Notes under the pieces: generated by a model
Databases searched by the model: none
What the model was told of the DNA's origin: nothing
Seen by the model: the letters and a program-made list of their open reading frames with translations, nothing else
Translations under genes and position numbers: made by a program
Assembly: GCA_012797095.1 (NCBI GenBank)
Contig: JAAZPS010000114.1
Coordinates: forward strand, 1-21,135
Source: Bacillota bacterium
GTDB taxonomy: Bacteria; Bacillota; Dethiobacteria; DTU022
Reading direction: 5' to 3'
Length of the DNA: 21,135 bases
Shown here: positions 7,901 to 14,769 of the stretch, one piece after another
How positions within the stretch are numbered: the stretch's first letter is position 1
Layout of the letters: each line of letters begins with the position of its first letter

Positions 7901-8478
7901 GTTTCATGGTTGAGATCGGCTTTGATCTCTATTCCCGCCTGCTCGAGGAGGCCGTGGCCAGGATCAAGGAGCGCCCGCCCAAAGAGGAGCCGCTCCCGCC
8001 GCCCCGTCTGGATCTGAAGCTGAATGCCTACCTGCCAACAGCCTATATCACCAACCAGGGTCAGAAGATCGATCTATACAAACGGATCTATACCCTGACC
8101 TCGGAAAGCGAGCTCCGCGAAATTGAAGAGGAGATACGCGATCGCTATGGTAGCCCGCCCCCGCCGGTGCAGAATCTGCTTCAGGCGGCTTCCCTGAGGA
8201 TCGCCGCCCTCCAGCTGGGAATCTGCTTGCTGGAGCAGGATGATGGCGTCGTGAAGGTCAAATTTTATCCCGGGCGAAAGCCTGATCGGCTCGGCCTCGG
8301 GCCGCCGGTTCGGCGGGGCCGCCGCCGGGTTCACTGGATCGATGAGGAGACGCTGGGAGTAAGAATTCAGGATGCAGCTGGAAAAGCGGCGCTCCCGGAG
8401 CTGTCCCACTTTTTGAAAGAGCTTTCCGGGGAATTACCGGAGGAAGTAGCGCTTCGCCAAAAGATACCTGATGCATAA
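4927..8478 (+). CDS. mfd: Transcription-repair coupling factor Mfd
   Basis: Mfd is an ATP-driven translocase that removes RNA polymerase stalled at lesions and recruits UvrA. The 1183-aa product is full length (B. subtilis 1177). Order: a UvrB-like N-terminal module with SARGEIIDIFPPG, an RNA-polymerase-interacting Tudor-like domain at about 506-560 (VGDYVVHEQHGIGKYLG), a helicase core with Walker A GDVGYGKTE (655-663), DEEQ (756-759), MTATPIPRT, TTIIEAGLDIPN and QLRGRVGRS, then the TRG motif with LEIRGSGNILGAEQHG (977-992), and the C-terminal D7 domain. The GTG start is supported by GAGG at 4915-4918, 8 bases upstream, and by the FLHELLKEWP N-terminus. It lies 61 bases after fin. Confidence 0.98.
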   Translation: MFLHELLKEWPRDRSFKQLLRSASDLSGSGSAVTGIGGSAAAFLQAGLVETLNCPAVVVAADLARAEKIYEDLLAFLPPGRVGLLPARELFITADFLARSMEQRRQRLFFLERLQRRESAVFVAPFTALISRVLPPQEWRRLLIPLQVGEGVDREILLQKLIENGYERVPLIEGRGQCSARGEIIDIFPPGRERPLRVELFGEIIDSIRFFDPATQRSTERLDQVVILPAYELVISGARFEQGEQRIRRELEPALARLRRRGEEQAAAKLKTSTGRHLNRLLMPGGLDHLSSYFSYFYGEGASLFDYLPTESIVLVDEPAAIFKNAAGLHRELLSHYGSIFARGEMLPGADYPFWQIEELLSPRSNIMALSLFPSSTGSLELSPELVLSGRDAASYHGQWELLGSDLAEWRKAGYRIAVAAATEERARGLRQLLAEQGLKVGPLSGQPWAPGEARMVTAILEGGFLIPSLKLAVVTEHNILPRRRKKRRLTRQEGSGLHHYRDLAVGDYVVHEQHGIGKYLGLNTLEIGGVQRDYLLIKYQGSDRLYLPADQIELIQKYIGAEGKAPRLHRLGGGEWQRLKSRVKASVEEMAQELLSLYAARELADGYRFKGDHPWQKEFEMLFPYEETTDQLQAIAEVKADLEKDHPMDRLICGDVGYGKTEVALRAAFKVVMEGKQVAMLVPTTVLSQQHFRTFSERFAEFPFQVAQLSRFVSLAEQKKILQDLADGKIDIVIGTHRLLSKDIKFRDLGLLIIDEEQRFGVRHKEKLKQMRLSVDVLAMTATPIPRTMHLSLVGVRDLSVIETPPENRYPVQTFVAEYSDHLAREAIQRELNRGGQVYVVFNRIAGINAMAEQIRELFPGAAVAVGHGRIPEATLEQLMDDFIEGKYQILVSTTIIEAGLDIPNVNTLLVYDADQFGLAQLYQLRGRVGRSHRLAYAYLTYRREKIITEDARKRLQAIKEFTELGSGFKVALRDLEIRGSGNILGAEQHGFMVEIGFDLYSRLLEEAVARIKERPPKEEPLPPPRLDLKLNAYLPTAYITNQGQKIDLYKRIYTLTSESELREIEEEIRDRYGSPPPPVQNLLQAASLRIAALQLGICLLEQDDGVVKVKFYPGRKPDRLGLGPPVRRGRRRVHWIDEETLGVRIQDAAGKAALPELSHFLKELSGELPEEVALRQKIPDA

Positions 8479-8502
8479 AACCGCTGTTGGGGATGAATAC
8501 TA
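8473..8502 (+). promoter_or_regulatory. Sigma-G type promoter of spoVT
   Basis: GCATA (8473-8477), an 18-base spacer and AATACTA (8496-8502) match the forespore sigma-G pattern GHATR-N18-CATNHTA at all but the first -10 base. The -35 overlaps the mfd stop codon. spoVT is a sigma-G gene in B. subtilis, which agrees with this placement. Function is inferred from the match alone. Confidence 0.6.
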
Positions 8503-8553
8503 ATTTCGGAAGAGAGAGTTATTGCCTGCTATTTCACAAAGGAGGAAACACAG

Positions 8554-9108
8554 TTGAAAGCAACCGGTATTGTCAGGCGCATTGACGATCTTGGCCGTGT
8601 CGTCATTCCCAAGGAGATTCGCCGCACTCTGAAGATCAGAGAAGGGGATCCCCTGGAGATCTATGTTGACCGGGGTGGAGAGGTTATTCTGAAGAAATAC
8701 TCCCCCATCGGCGAGCTGGGCGATTTTGCCCAGGAATATGCCGACTCTCTTTATGAATCGATGGGCCATATTTCATGTATTGCCGACCGGGATACAATTA
8801 TCGCGGTGGCCGGAGCACCCAAAAAGGAATTTGTGAACCGGCCCTTGAACAGCGCTCTGGAGCAGGTAATGGAAAACCGTAAAAGCGTGCTGATCAACGA
8901 TACCTCCGAGCATCAATATTACCGGGAAACGGATGATATGTTCGGTCCGCGTTTTGCCAATGAGGCGATCGCACCGATCATTTCCGAGGGTGATCCCATC
9001 GGTGCAGTGGTCATGGGCAGCCGGGATCCTTCGGTCAGGATGACCGATCTGGAGCTCAAGCTGGTCGAGACGGCCGCTTCATTTCTGGCCAAGCAGATGG
9101 AGCAGTAA
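8554..9108 (+). CDS. spoVT: Stage V sporulation transcription regulator SpoVT
   Basis: SpoVT is an AbrB-type regulator that adjusts sigma-G-dependent genes in the forespore. The first 53 residues are almost the same as B. subtilis SpoVT: MKATGIVRRIDDLGRVVIPK, then EIRRTL and a swapped-hairpin DNA-binding fold ending VILKKYSPI. Residues 60-184 are the GAF-like sensor domain, ending FLAKQMEQ as in Bacillus. The length of 184 aa compares with 178. The TTG start has an excellent AAAGGAGG (8538-8545) 8 bases upstream. The gene follows mfd by 75 bases and has a sigma-G type promoter of its own. Confidence 0.97.
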   Translation: MKATGIVRRIDDLGRVVIPKEIRRTLKIREGDPLEIYVDRGGEVILKKYSPIGELGDFAQEYADSLYESMGHISCIADRDTIIAVAGAPKKEFVNRPLNSALEQVMENRKSVLINDTSEHQYYRETDDMFGPRFANEAIAPIISEGDPIGAVVMGSRDPSVRMTDLELKLVETAASFLAKQMEQ

Positions 9109-9138
9109 ACTTGAAAAGTAGATTCGGCGTGCTGAAGT

Positions 9139-9147
9139 TGGTATAAT
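9139..9147 (+). promoter_or_regulatory. Extended -10 promoter of the flippase gene
   Basis: TGG followed by a perfect TATAAT (9142-9147) forms an extended -10 element 60 bases before the flippase start. The -35 at 17 bases spacing (TAGATT) is weak, as is usual with an extended -10. TTGAAA at 9111 is too far away at 25 bases. Confidence 0.6.
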
Positions 9148-9185
9148 ACAGCCAATCTAGAAAGATAAAGGGGATCGGAACCAGG

Positions 9186-9204
9186 GGAAGGAAGGAAGGA
9201 AGGG
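9186..9204 (+). repeat. GGAA tetranucleotide repeat at the ribosome site
   Basis: Four perfect GGAA units (9186-9201) followed by GGG form the purine-rich Shine-Dalgarno region just 2 bases before the TTG start of the flippase gene. Such a simple repeat can change length by slippage. Confidence 0.6.
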
Positions 9205-9206
9205 CT

Positions 9207-10835
9207 TTGTCCAGCCACAGCAGATTTATCCGGGGCGCGGCTATTCTGGCTGTGGCCGGGGTAGGGGTTCGTTTCATTGGCGCGGTCATGAAGATCTGGC
9301 TCGTCAGGATTGTTGGCGACGGTGGGATCGGCCTTTACCAGATGGCCTATCCGATCTACTCGACCCTGCTGGCCATCTCGACGGCGGGGATCCCGGTGGC
9401 GATCTCGAAACTGGTCGCCGAGAAGGTGACCGTCGATGATTACCGGGAAGCGATGCGGGTTTTCCGCATCGCCCTTTTGATCTTGACCTTCACTGGCCTG
9501 CTGATCACCCTGGTTTTATATTTCACCGCCGATACGATTGTGCGGCTCACCAACGGCGATCCCCTGTCGATCTATTCGATCATGGCCATCGCGCCGGCCA
9601 TTTTTTTTGTGACGGTGATGTCGGCGCTGCGCGGTTTTTTCCAGGGACAGCAGTACATGTTCCCCACCGCTGCTTCGCAGGTGATCGAGCAGGTGGGACG
9701 GGCGGTCTTCTCTTTGTACCTGGCGGTCTCGCTGCTGGGCTGGGGGGTGGAGTACGCTGCCGCCGGTGCCGCTTTTGGCACTGCCGCCGGGGGTCTCCTC
9801 GGACTTTTGCTGCTGCTGCTGATCTACTACCGGCGCCGCCCGGCCTTCATGAAGAGGGTTCGAGAGCAACGTGACACCGCCTCCCAGCCTGTCGGAGCGA
9901 TCATCCGGCGCATCTTCAGCCTGGCGATCCCGATCACCTTCGGCTCCCTGATCATGCCGCTGTTAAGCCTGATCGACCAGCTGATCGTACCCGGGCGGCT
10001 CAAGGCGATCGGCCTGGCCCAGCAGCAGGCCACCGCTCTTTACGGACAGCTTACCGGGATGGCCGGCTCGGTAGTCTATTTCCCCAATGTTGTCACCCTG
10101 GCGCTGAGCATGAGCCTGGTGCCGGCGATTTCAGAAGCTTTGGTATTGCGCAACAGAAAGCTGGTCAGAACTAGGGCCGCCCTTTCCATAAAACTGACCG
10201 TGCTCTTCTCCATGCCCGCTGCGGTGGGGCTTTACCGGTTGGCCACGCCGGTGATCGCGCTGCTTTTCGGTTACGAAAATGCTGGGGCGGGCTACGCTCT
10301 GGCCTATATGTCCTGGTCGGTTCTTCCCCTGGGGCTCTATGTGGCCACGACCGGAATTCTGCAGGGCTTGGGCAAGACGGTGACCCCGGTGATCAATATG
10401 GCCCTTGGCGGGGTGCTCAAGGCGGTCCTGGCCTGGTATCTGACATCGATCCCTTCGCTGCATATCGGCGGAGCCGCTCTCGGTTCGGTCATCGGCACCG
10501 GGCTTGCCGCAGTGCTGAATCTCCATGCGGTGGCGCAGCAGACCGGATGGCGCTTCCGGGCGGGCGAGCTGGTGCTGCTGCCGGGCCTCTCTGCAGCGGC
10601 GATGACCGCGGCGGTCTCCCTGGGTTACCGGGTACTGCTTCGGGCAGCGGCTCCCGCTCTTTCTCCAGGGGCGGCCAACGGTTGCGCCACCCTCGGAGCG
10701 ATCATTGCCGGGGCCGCTGTCTATGGACTTGCCCTGCTGTTGAGCGGCAGCCTGACCCGGGATGAGCTTAACCTGGTTCCCCGCATCGGGCCGCGCCTGG
10801 TGGAGCTGGCGGAGCGCTGGCGGCTGCTGAGATAG
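9207..10835 (+). CDS. yabM: SpoVB/YabM-type polysaccharide (MOP) flippase
   Basis: This is a 542-aa membrane protein with about 14 hydrophobic segments, of the MOP/MVF superfamily that flips lipid-linked sugar precursors. The N-terminus (SRFIRGAAILAVAGVGVRFI, GLYQMAYPIY, GIPVAISKLVAEK) matches the SpoVB/YabM group, and ALRGFFQGQQYMFPTAASQV is the typical middle segment. Position between spoVT and mazG equals B. subtilis yabM; clostridial genomes often call this gene spoVB. Its exact cargo is not known from sequence. A cortex or wall precursor is plausible. The TTG start follows a GGAA repeat serving as ribosome site. Confidence 0.9.
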   Translation: MSSHSRFIRGAAILAVAGVGVRFIGAVMKIWLVRIVGDGGIGLYQMAYPIYSTLLAISTAGIPVAISKLVAEKVTVDDYREAMRVFRIALLILTFTGLLITLVLYFTADTIVRLTNGDPLSIYSIMAIAPAIFFVTVMSALRGFFQGQQYMFPTAASQVIEQVGRAVFSLYLAVSLLGWGVEYAAAGAAFGTAAGGLLGLLLLLLIYYRRRPAFMKRVREQRDTASQPVGAIIRRIFSLAIPITFGSLIMPLLSLIDQLIVPGRLKAIGLAQQQATALYGQLTGMAGSVVYFPNVVTLALSMSLVPAISEALVLRNRKLVRTRAALSIKLTVLFSMPAAVGLYRLATPVIALLFGYENAGAGYALAYMSWSVLPLGLYVATTGILQGLGKTVTPVINMALGGVLKAVLAWYLTSIPSLHIGGAALGSVIGTGLAAVLNLHAVAQQTGWRFRAGELVLLPGLSAAAMTAAVSLGYRVLLRAAAPALSPGAANGCATLGAIIAGAAVYGLALLLSGSLTRDELNLVPRIGPRLVELAERWRLLR

Positions 10836-10846
10836 GAGGAATACCA

Positions 10847-12007
10847 ATGGGAACAATTATGATCATCGGTTTGGGGCCGGGGCCGACCCGCCACCTCACT
10901 GCAGCAGCGCGGGAGGCCCTGTGCCGCTGCCGGGGGGGACTTTATTTCAGAACAGTCCGCCATCCGGCTGCCCGGCTCTGTCATGACCGGGGCATCCGGT
11001 TCACCTCGCTGGAGCGCCTGTTCAAGGAGCCGGCGGATCCTGGCCGGGCTGCACGGGCTGCCGGCCGGATCCTGCTCACCGCACTTGAACAGCATCCCTG
11101 TGTCGGCTACGCCGTACCCGGGGGCCCTCCCGGCGCCGAGTTGACCGCCCTGTATCTGAAAACGCAGGCGCCGCGCCGCGGCCACCGCGTCCGGACCATT
11201 CCCGGGGTCGGCCCCCGGTCGGAGGGCCCAAGTCCCTTGGACAAGCTGGAAAGGATCATGACTGTGCTGCGCTCTCCCCGGGGCTGCGCCTGGGATCGGC
11301 AGCAGAATCATCTCAGCCTGCGAAGCTGCCTGATCGAGGAGGCCTATGAGGTTGTCGCCGCTATCGAAAGGGCCGACCCGGCAGCCCTGGAAGAAGAGCT
11401 GGGTGATCTGCTGCTGCAGGTTGTTTTTCACAGCGAGATCGCCCGCGAAAAAGGCCGTTTTGATCTCGAAAAGGTGATCAACGGTATCTCAACGAAGCTG
11501 ATCCGCCGTCACCCCCATGTTTTTGGAGCCGAGCGGGCCGCTACCGAGGCTCAGGCTGTCGGCCGCTGGGAACGGATCAAGGAGCAGGAAAGGAACGCTG
11601 TCGGCAGGGCCGCCATCCAGGTTGATCCCGGCCTGCCGGCGCTGCTGCGCGCTTACAAGATCCAGCAGCGGGCTGCAGGACTCGGTTTTGACTGGCCCTC
11701 TCTCGAGGGTGCCGTGGCGAAGCTGCGGGAGGAGGCGGCCGAGCTGAAGGATGCATACCGCCGGGGAGATCCGGGCAAGATAGAAGAAGAATTTGGCGAT
11801 CTTTTTTTCGCTGCTGTCAATGTGGCCCGTTTCATGAAGGTGAACCCGGAGCTAGCTTTGGGGAAGGCTTCACGTAAATTTCTGGATCGATTTGCCTATA
11901 TCGCTGAACAGGTATCCAGGCGAAATCGACCTTTCAGCAGCTATTCACTGGAGCAGCTGGATCACTGGTGGGAAGAGGCGAAAAAATATCAGGAAAAAAA
12001 CAGCTGA
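10847..12007 (+). CDS. mazG: MazG nucleotide pyrophosphohydrolase with shortened methylase-like N-terminus
   Basis: The product is a YabN-type fusion. MazG hydrolyses (d)NTPs to monophosphates and cleans the nucleotide pool. Residues 131-386 hold two MazG repeats with metal motifs: E164-E165-x-x-E168 with E184-x-x-D187, and E295-E296-x-x-E299 with E315-x-x-D318. GCAWD (146-150) and RRHPHVFG are family signatures. Residues 1-125 look like a tetrapyrrole-methylase domain (MIIGLGPG, YFRTVRHP, GYAVPGGPPG, TIPGV) but stop at the IPGV segment, about 90-100 residues short of B. subtilis YabN (489 aa). The second lobe of the methylase is missing without a frameshift. TAGGAGGA overlaps the flippase stop and gives close coupling. 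Confidence 0.93.
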   Translation: MGTIMIIGLGPGPTRHLTAAAREALCRCRGGLYFRTVRHPAARLCHDRGIRFTSLERLFKEPADPGRAARAAGRILLTALEQHPCVGYAVPGGPPGAELTALYLKTQAPRRGHRVRTIPGVGPRSEGPSPLDKLERIMTVLRSPRGCAWDRQQNHLSLRSCLIEEAYEVVAAIERADPAALEEELGDLLLQVVFHSEIAREKGRFDLEKVINGISTKLIRRHPHVFGAERAATEAQAVGRWERIKEQERNAVGRAAIQVDPGLPALLRAYKIQQRAAGLGFDWPSLEGAVAKLREEAAELKDAYRRGDPGKIEEEFGDLFFAAVNVARFMKVNPELALGKASRKFLDRFAYIAEQVSRRNRPFSSYSLEQLDHWWEEAKKYQEKNS

Positions 12008-12086
12008 TAAAGCAGGAATTGCTGCATATTGAGCGAACTAGCAATGACAGGGTTCTATTTATACCTTCTAAGGAGGAGTGTGGTAA

Positions 12087-12359
12087 TTGAATAAATCTGA
12101 TCTGATCGGAACGGTATCTGAGAAAGTTGAGATGTCAAAAAAAGATGTTGAGAAAGTAATCAACGCGACACTTGAAGTTATTGTAGATACAGTAGCTGAT
12201 GACGAAAGGGTGCAGCTGGTCGGTTTCGGAACCTTTGAAAGGAGGTTCCGGGCGGAACGGGCGGGGCGCAATCCCCAGACCAAAGAAGAGATCGTTATCC
12301 CCGCGCTGAATGTTCCCGTATTCAAAGCAGGCAGGGCCTTCAAGAATAAAGTGAAGTAA
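12087..12359 (+). CDS. hup: DNA-binding protein HU
   Basis: HU is a histone-like dimer that bends DNA. The product has 90 aa, the usual length. It begins MNKSDLIGTVSEKVEMSKKD and carries the signature VGFGTFERRFRAERAGRNPQ over the beta arm, with the P of RNPQT at the tip. The TTG start is set by AAGGAGGAG (12070-12078). B. subtilis keeps hbs elsewhere, but in several clostridial genomes HU follows mazG. A perfect terminator follows, so the gene forms the end of a transcript. No clear -35/-10 pair was found just upstream. Confidence 0.95.
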   Translation: MNKSDLIGTVSEKVEMSKKDVEKVINATLEVIVDTVADDERVQLVGFGTFERRFRAERAGRNPQTKEEIVIPALNVPVFKAGRAFKNKVK

Positions 12360-12390
12360 GCGTCACTGATAGATCAAGCAATGGTAAGCC

Positions 12391-12430
12391 GCCGGGGCTG
12401 CTCGTTTAAAAGAGCAGCCCCGGCCTTTTT
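12391..12430 (+). terminator. Rho-independent terminator after HU
   Basis: A perfect 13-bp stem (GCCGGGGCTGCTC, 12391-12403, with its complement at 12412-12424), an 8-base A/T-rich loop and a CTTTTT tail. This is the strongest terminator in the window. Confidence 0.93.
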
Positions 12431-12501
12431 GCCGGGGTAGAATTGCCGGCCGGGGGGAAGATAACTGGGATCGATAAACCTTGCAAAAGATGGTGATAGT
12501 G

Positions 12502-13464
12502 ATGCCCTGTTCATTGCGAATCTTGATCGTATTGTTGAGCGCGATCTTGCTGCTTCCGGCCGGCTGCCGCCGCCGCACCGAGCAGGAAGCTGCTCCGCCC
12601 CCGCTTCCCGAGCCACTTGCCGAATATCAGAGCCGGGAGCCCCGGTTGGATCTGTACCGCCACGAAACGGGAGATATCGTGGTTATGGATTTTGAGGACT
12701 ATATCGCCGGGGTAGTCGCTGCGGAGATGGATCCCGCCTGGCCGGAAAATGCCCTTGCCGCCCAGGCGATCATCGCACGCAGCTTCACCCTGCAAAAGAT
12801 CAAGGAAAACGGTGGTATCCCCGCCCGGAATGCGCACGCCTCCACTGATTTCAAGGAATTCCAGGCCTACAGCGAAGAACGGGTCAACGATCGCGTTCGT
12901 CAAGCGGTGGAAAAAACCCGGGGTGAGGTGGCGCTTTATGGGGGTGATTATATCAGGGCCTGGTTCCATGCCTATGCCGGTCCCAGGACCGCCTTGCCCG
13001 ATGAAGGGCTGGAATTCAAGGGGGAAAACCCGCCGTATATCCAGATAGTCGACAGCCCGGCAGAGAAGAATATCCCTGAAACGGAGAAGGACTGGAAAGC
13101 CTCATTCCCTCTGGCCCGAGTCCGGGAGGCGGTCCGGGAGGTCGGGGGCGATGATCCGGGAGCGATTGAGAGTGCTTCCATCAGCAAAAAAGGGCCTTCC
13201 GGTAGGGCAACCCTGATCAAGATAAACGAGATCGAGGTGCCGGCCCCCTCGCTGCGCCTGGCCCTGGGAAGCACAGAGATGCGCTCCACCTTCATCGATC
13301 AGATCGGGATCGGGGAAGGCGGGCTCTACCTCTCCGGCACCGGTTTCGGTCACGGTGTGGGTATGTGTCAGTGGGGCGCGCGCGCCCTGGCCGAGGAGGG
13401 CCGCAGCCCCGATGAGATCGTCAACTATTTCTTTCATGACATCACCCTGGCCCGGGCCTGGTAG
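12502..13464 (+). CDS. SpoIID/LytB-domain lipoprotein
   Basis: SpoIID is a lytic transglycosylase that cuts peptidoglycan during engulfment; this is a family member of 320 aa. From the ATG at 12502, MPCSLRILIVLLSAILLLPAG then C22 makes a lipoprotein-like signal, with Pro rather than Leu at -3. GGTGAT (12492-12497) is a fitting ribosome site; a TTG at 12481 and an ATG at 12490 are in frame upstream. The SpoIID domain is visible as DYIAGVVAAEMDPAW (the catalytic Glu is expected in AAEM), ALAAQAIIARSFT, WFHAYAG, and GFGHGVGMCQWGA with ALAEEG near the end. It may be a SpoIID paralogue rather than SpoIID itself, since it lies outside the usual spoIID locus. Confidence 0.85.
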   Translation: MPCSLRILIVLLSAILLLPAGCRRRTEQEAAPPPLPEPLAEYQSREPRLDLYRHETGDIVVMDFEDYIAGVVAAEMDPAWPENALAAQAIIARSFTLQKIKENGGIPARNAHASTDFKEFQAYSEERVNDRVRQAVEKTRGEVALYGGDYIRAWFHAYAGPRTALPDEGLEFKGENPPYIQIVDSPAEKNIPETEKDWKASFPLARVREAVREVGGDDPGAIESASISKKGPSGRATLIKINEIEVPAPSLRLALGSTEMRSTFIDQIGIGEGGLYLSGTGFGHGVGMCQWGARALAEEGRSPDEIVNYFFHDITLARAW

Positions 13465-13550
13465 GGGTGCGGTGCAGCCGGGTTCGAGATGCAAGAACAA
13501 TGAGCGGTCCACGGAGCGATTAAACTCCCCGGGAACAGATCTAGCTCCGG

Positions 13551-14225
13551 CTAATCGAGAACAAACGAAGCGGCCTCATCGGGCTGAAGAACCCGCTCGC
13601 CGAGCAGCAGCCGCATGGTATCGCCGGAGATCTCGTCGATAACCAGGATCCGGCCGCCGGCTTCACCGAATTCGTACTTGATGTCGATAAGCTCCAGCCC
13701 CTTCGAGGCGAGCTCTGTTCTGATCAGGGCGGTAGCCTTCCCGGCTGTCCGGGTCATACAGTCGACCTCTTCCGGTGAAGCGATCTTCAGCACAGCCAGC
13801 GTCTCCCTGGTGACGGGGGGATCGTTGCGCTGATCGTCTTTCAGCGTGAATTCTACCAGTGAGGGAAGCGGCTCTCCCCGGGAGATATACTGCCCGTAGC
13901 GGTGCAGAAAGCTGCCCCAGGCCTTTTCGCGGCAGATCACCTCCAGGCCGAATGAACGGGCTCTTTTCACAAGAAGGCTGTTCTTGGCGGGGCCGGGCCC
14001 GAGATAATGGGTCGGGATTCCGGCCTGCTCGAGCAGGCCGAAAAAATGAACCGACAGACGTAGCGAGGCGCTGCCTTTACCGGCAATCTGACCGACAACC
14101 TCGTTGCCCCCGGGGTCGGGGCGGTTTCCGGTCCCGGTGACGCTGTCCTTGAAACTGAGCAAAAGCTGATCTCCGCCCCAGAGAAAAAGGTCCTTTGTCT
14201 TTCCACAATACAATCTTTCCATCAT
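13551..14225 (-). CDS. purC: SAICAR synthetase (phosphoribosylaminoimidazole-succinocarboxamide synthase)
   Basis: PurC joins aspartate to CAIR using ATP in purine synthesis. The 224-aa product belongs to the shorter clostridial variant: YCGKTKDLF with the phosphate-binding GKTKD, FKDSVTG, GIPTHYLG, LEVICREKAWGSFLHRYG, VEFTLKDDQRNDPP, LELIDIKYEFG and the late VIDEISGDTMRL. Two adjacent ATGs open the frame; GGAG sits 4 bases before the first and 7 before the second (14222), so the second may be used. It is the only complete minus-strand gene, it faces the SpoIID-like gene tail to tail, and no other pur gene is nearby. Base composition looks like its neighbours. Confidence 0.92.
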   Translation of the reverse strand: MMERLYCGKTKDLFLWGGDQLLLSFKDSVTGTGNRPDPGGNEVVGQIAGKGSASLRLSVHFFGLLEQAGIPTHYLGPGPAKNSLLVKRARSFGLEVICREKAWGSFLHRYGQYISRGEPLPSLVEFTLKDDQRNDPPVTRETLAVLKIASPEEVDCMTRTAGKATALIRTELASKGLELIDIKYEFGEAGGRILVIDEISGDTMRLLLGERVLQPDEAASFVLD

Positions 14226-14266
14226 GCTGCTCCTTTCCCCGCGGGATCGAGGCCCGTCTCATCTCT

Positions 14267-14292
14267 TTTCTTCGTCATCTTTCTTCGTCATC
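14267..14292 (-). repeat. 13-bp tandem repeat in the purC leader
   Basis: TTTCTTCGTCATC occurs twice in direct succession (14267-14279 and 14280-14292), about 45 bases upstream of the purC start. On the purC strand each unit reads GATGACGAAGAAA. No operator role is known. Confidence 0.7.
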
Positions 14293-14335
14293 GGAATGGC
14301 CAATCCTTTTTCACAGGTTGCCCTTCCTGGGGGCA

Positions 14336-14372
14336 CCCCAACCCGCCCTGCCTGACCGGGCAGGGGTCGGGG
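14336..14372. repeat. GC-rich hairpin between purC and yabP
   Basis: CCCTGCC (14346-14352) pairs with GGCAGGG (14359-14365) over a 6-base loop, and the outer CCCC and GGGG extend it with a small internal bulge. No T run follows on either strand, so it is not a normal intrinsic terminator. Confidence 0.5.
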
Positions 14373-14402
14373 AAATTATCCCTTTGAGAGCAGACGGTGA
14401 TG

Positions 14403-14432
14403 ACATAAAAAGGTGGTACAAACTCATATAAT
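14403..14432 (+). promoter_or_regulatory. Sigma-E type promoter of yabP-yabQ
   Basis: ACATAAA (14403-14409), 15 bases and CATATAAT (14425-14432) resemble the mother-cell sigma-E pattern (ATA core; CATACANT, 7 of 8). yabP is under sigma-E in B. subtilis. The -10 also contains TATAAT, but no sigma-A -35 is seen at normal distance (TTGAGA is 37 bases away). Confidence 0.5.
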
Positions 14433-14478
14433 AGATTGAAAAAGATCGCAAAGGCACTTAGCGGGAGGAGGAAAAACA

Positions 14479-14769
14479 ATGGATGAGAAATACAATTTCC
14501 GCAGCGGACAGCACCGCCTGGTGATCGAAAACAGGGAGCATACCGAGATCACCGGCGTCCTTCATGTGGACAGCTTTGATGATGAAGAGGTGATCATGGA
14601 AACAGAGCTGGGGTTGCTGGCAGTCAGGGGGGAGAATCTGCATATCAAACACCTGAATCTGGATCAGGGGGAGATCTTCATCGATGGGCTGCTTCTGGAG
14701 CTGGCTTATGCTGAAAACAAGCAGACGCGGCTGCGCGGAAAAACCCTTCTGGAAAGGCTTTTTAAATAG
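14479..14769 (+). CDS. yabP: Sporulation protein YabP
   Basis: YabP is a small sporulation protein of the mother cell needed for proper spore coat or cortex formation; its molecular role is unknown. The 96-aa product shows the family's all-beta pattern: HRLVIENREHTEITGVLHVD, FDDEEVIMETELGLLAVRGE, LHIKHLNLDQGEIFIDG. A strong GGGAGGAGG (14462-14470) precedes the ATG. The gene overlaps yabQ by one base (TAGTG), so translation is probably coupled. In B. subtilis yabO/rqcP lies directly upstream, but here that gene is absent. Confidence 0.93.
   Translation: MDEKYNFRSGQHRLVIENREHTEITGVLHVDSFDDEEVIMETELGLLAVRGENLHIKHLNLDQGEIFIDGLLLELAYAENKQTRLRGKTLLERLFK

Noticed and set aside
12024..12064. Promoter for HU (TTGAGC, TATTTA)
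   Set aside because: No pair of hexamers at 16-18 bases spacing; too weak to annotate.
13481..13492. tRNA T-loop-like GGTTCGAGATGC after the SpoIID-like gene
   Set aside because: No acceptor, D or anticodon arm can be built around it.
14195..14431. Short plus-strand frame between purC and yabP as a hidden rqcP
   Set aside because: No S4-domain pattern, it begins inside purC on the other strand, and it has no ribosome site.
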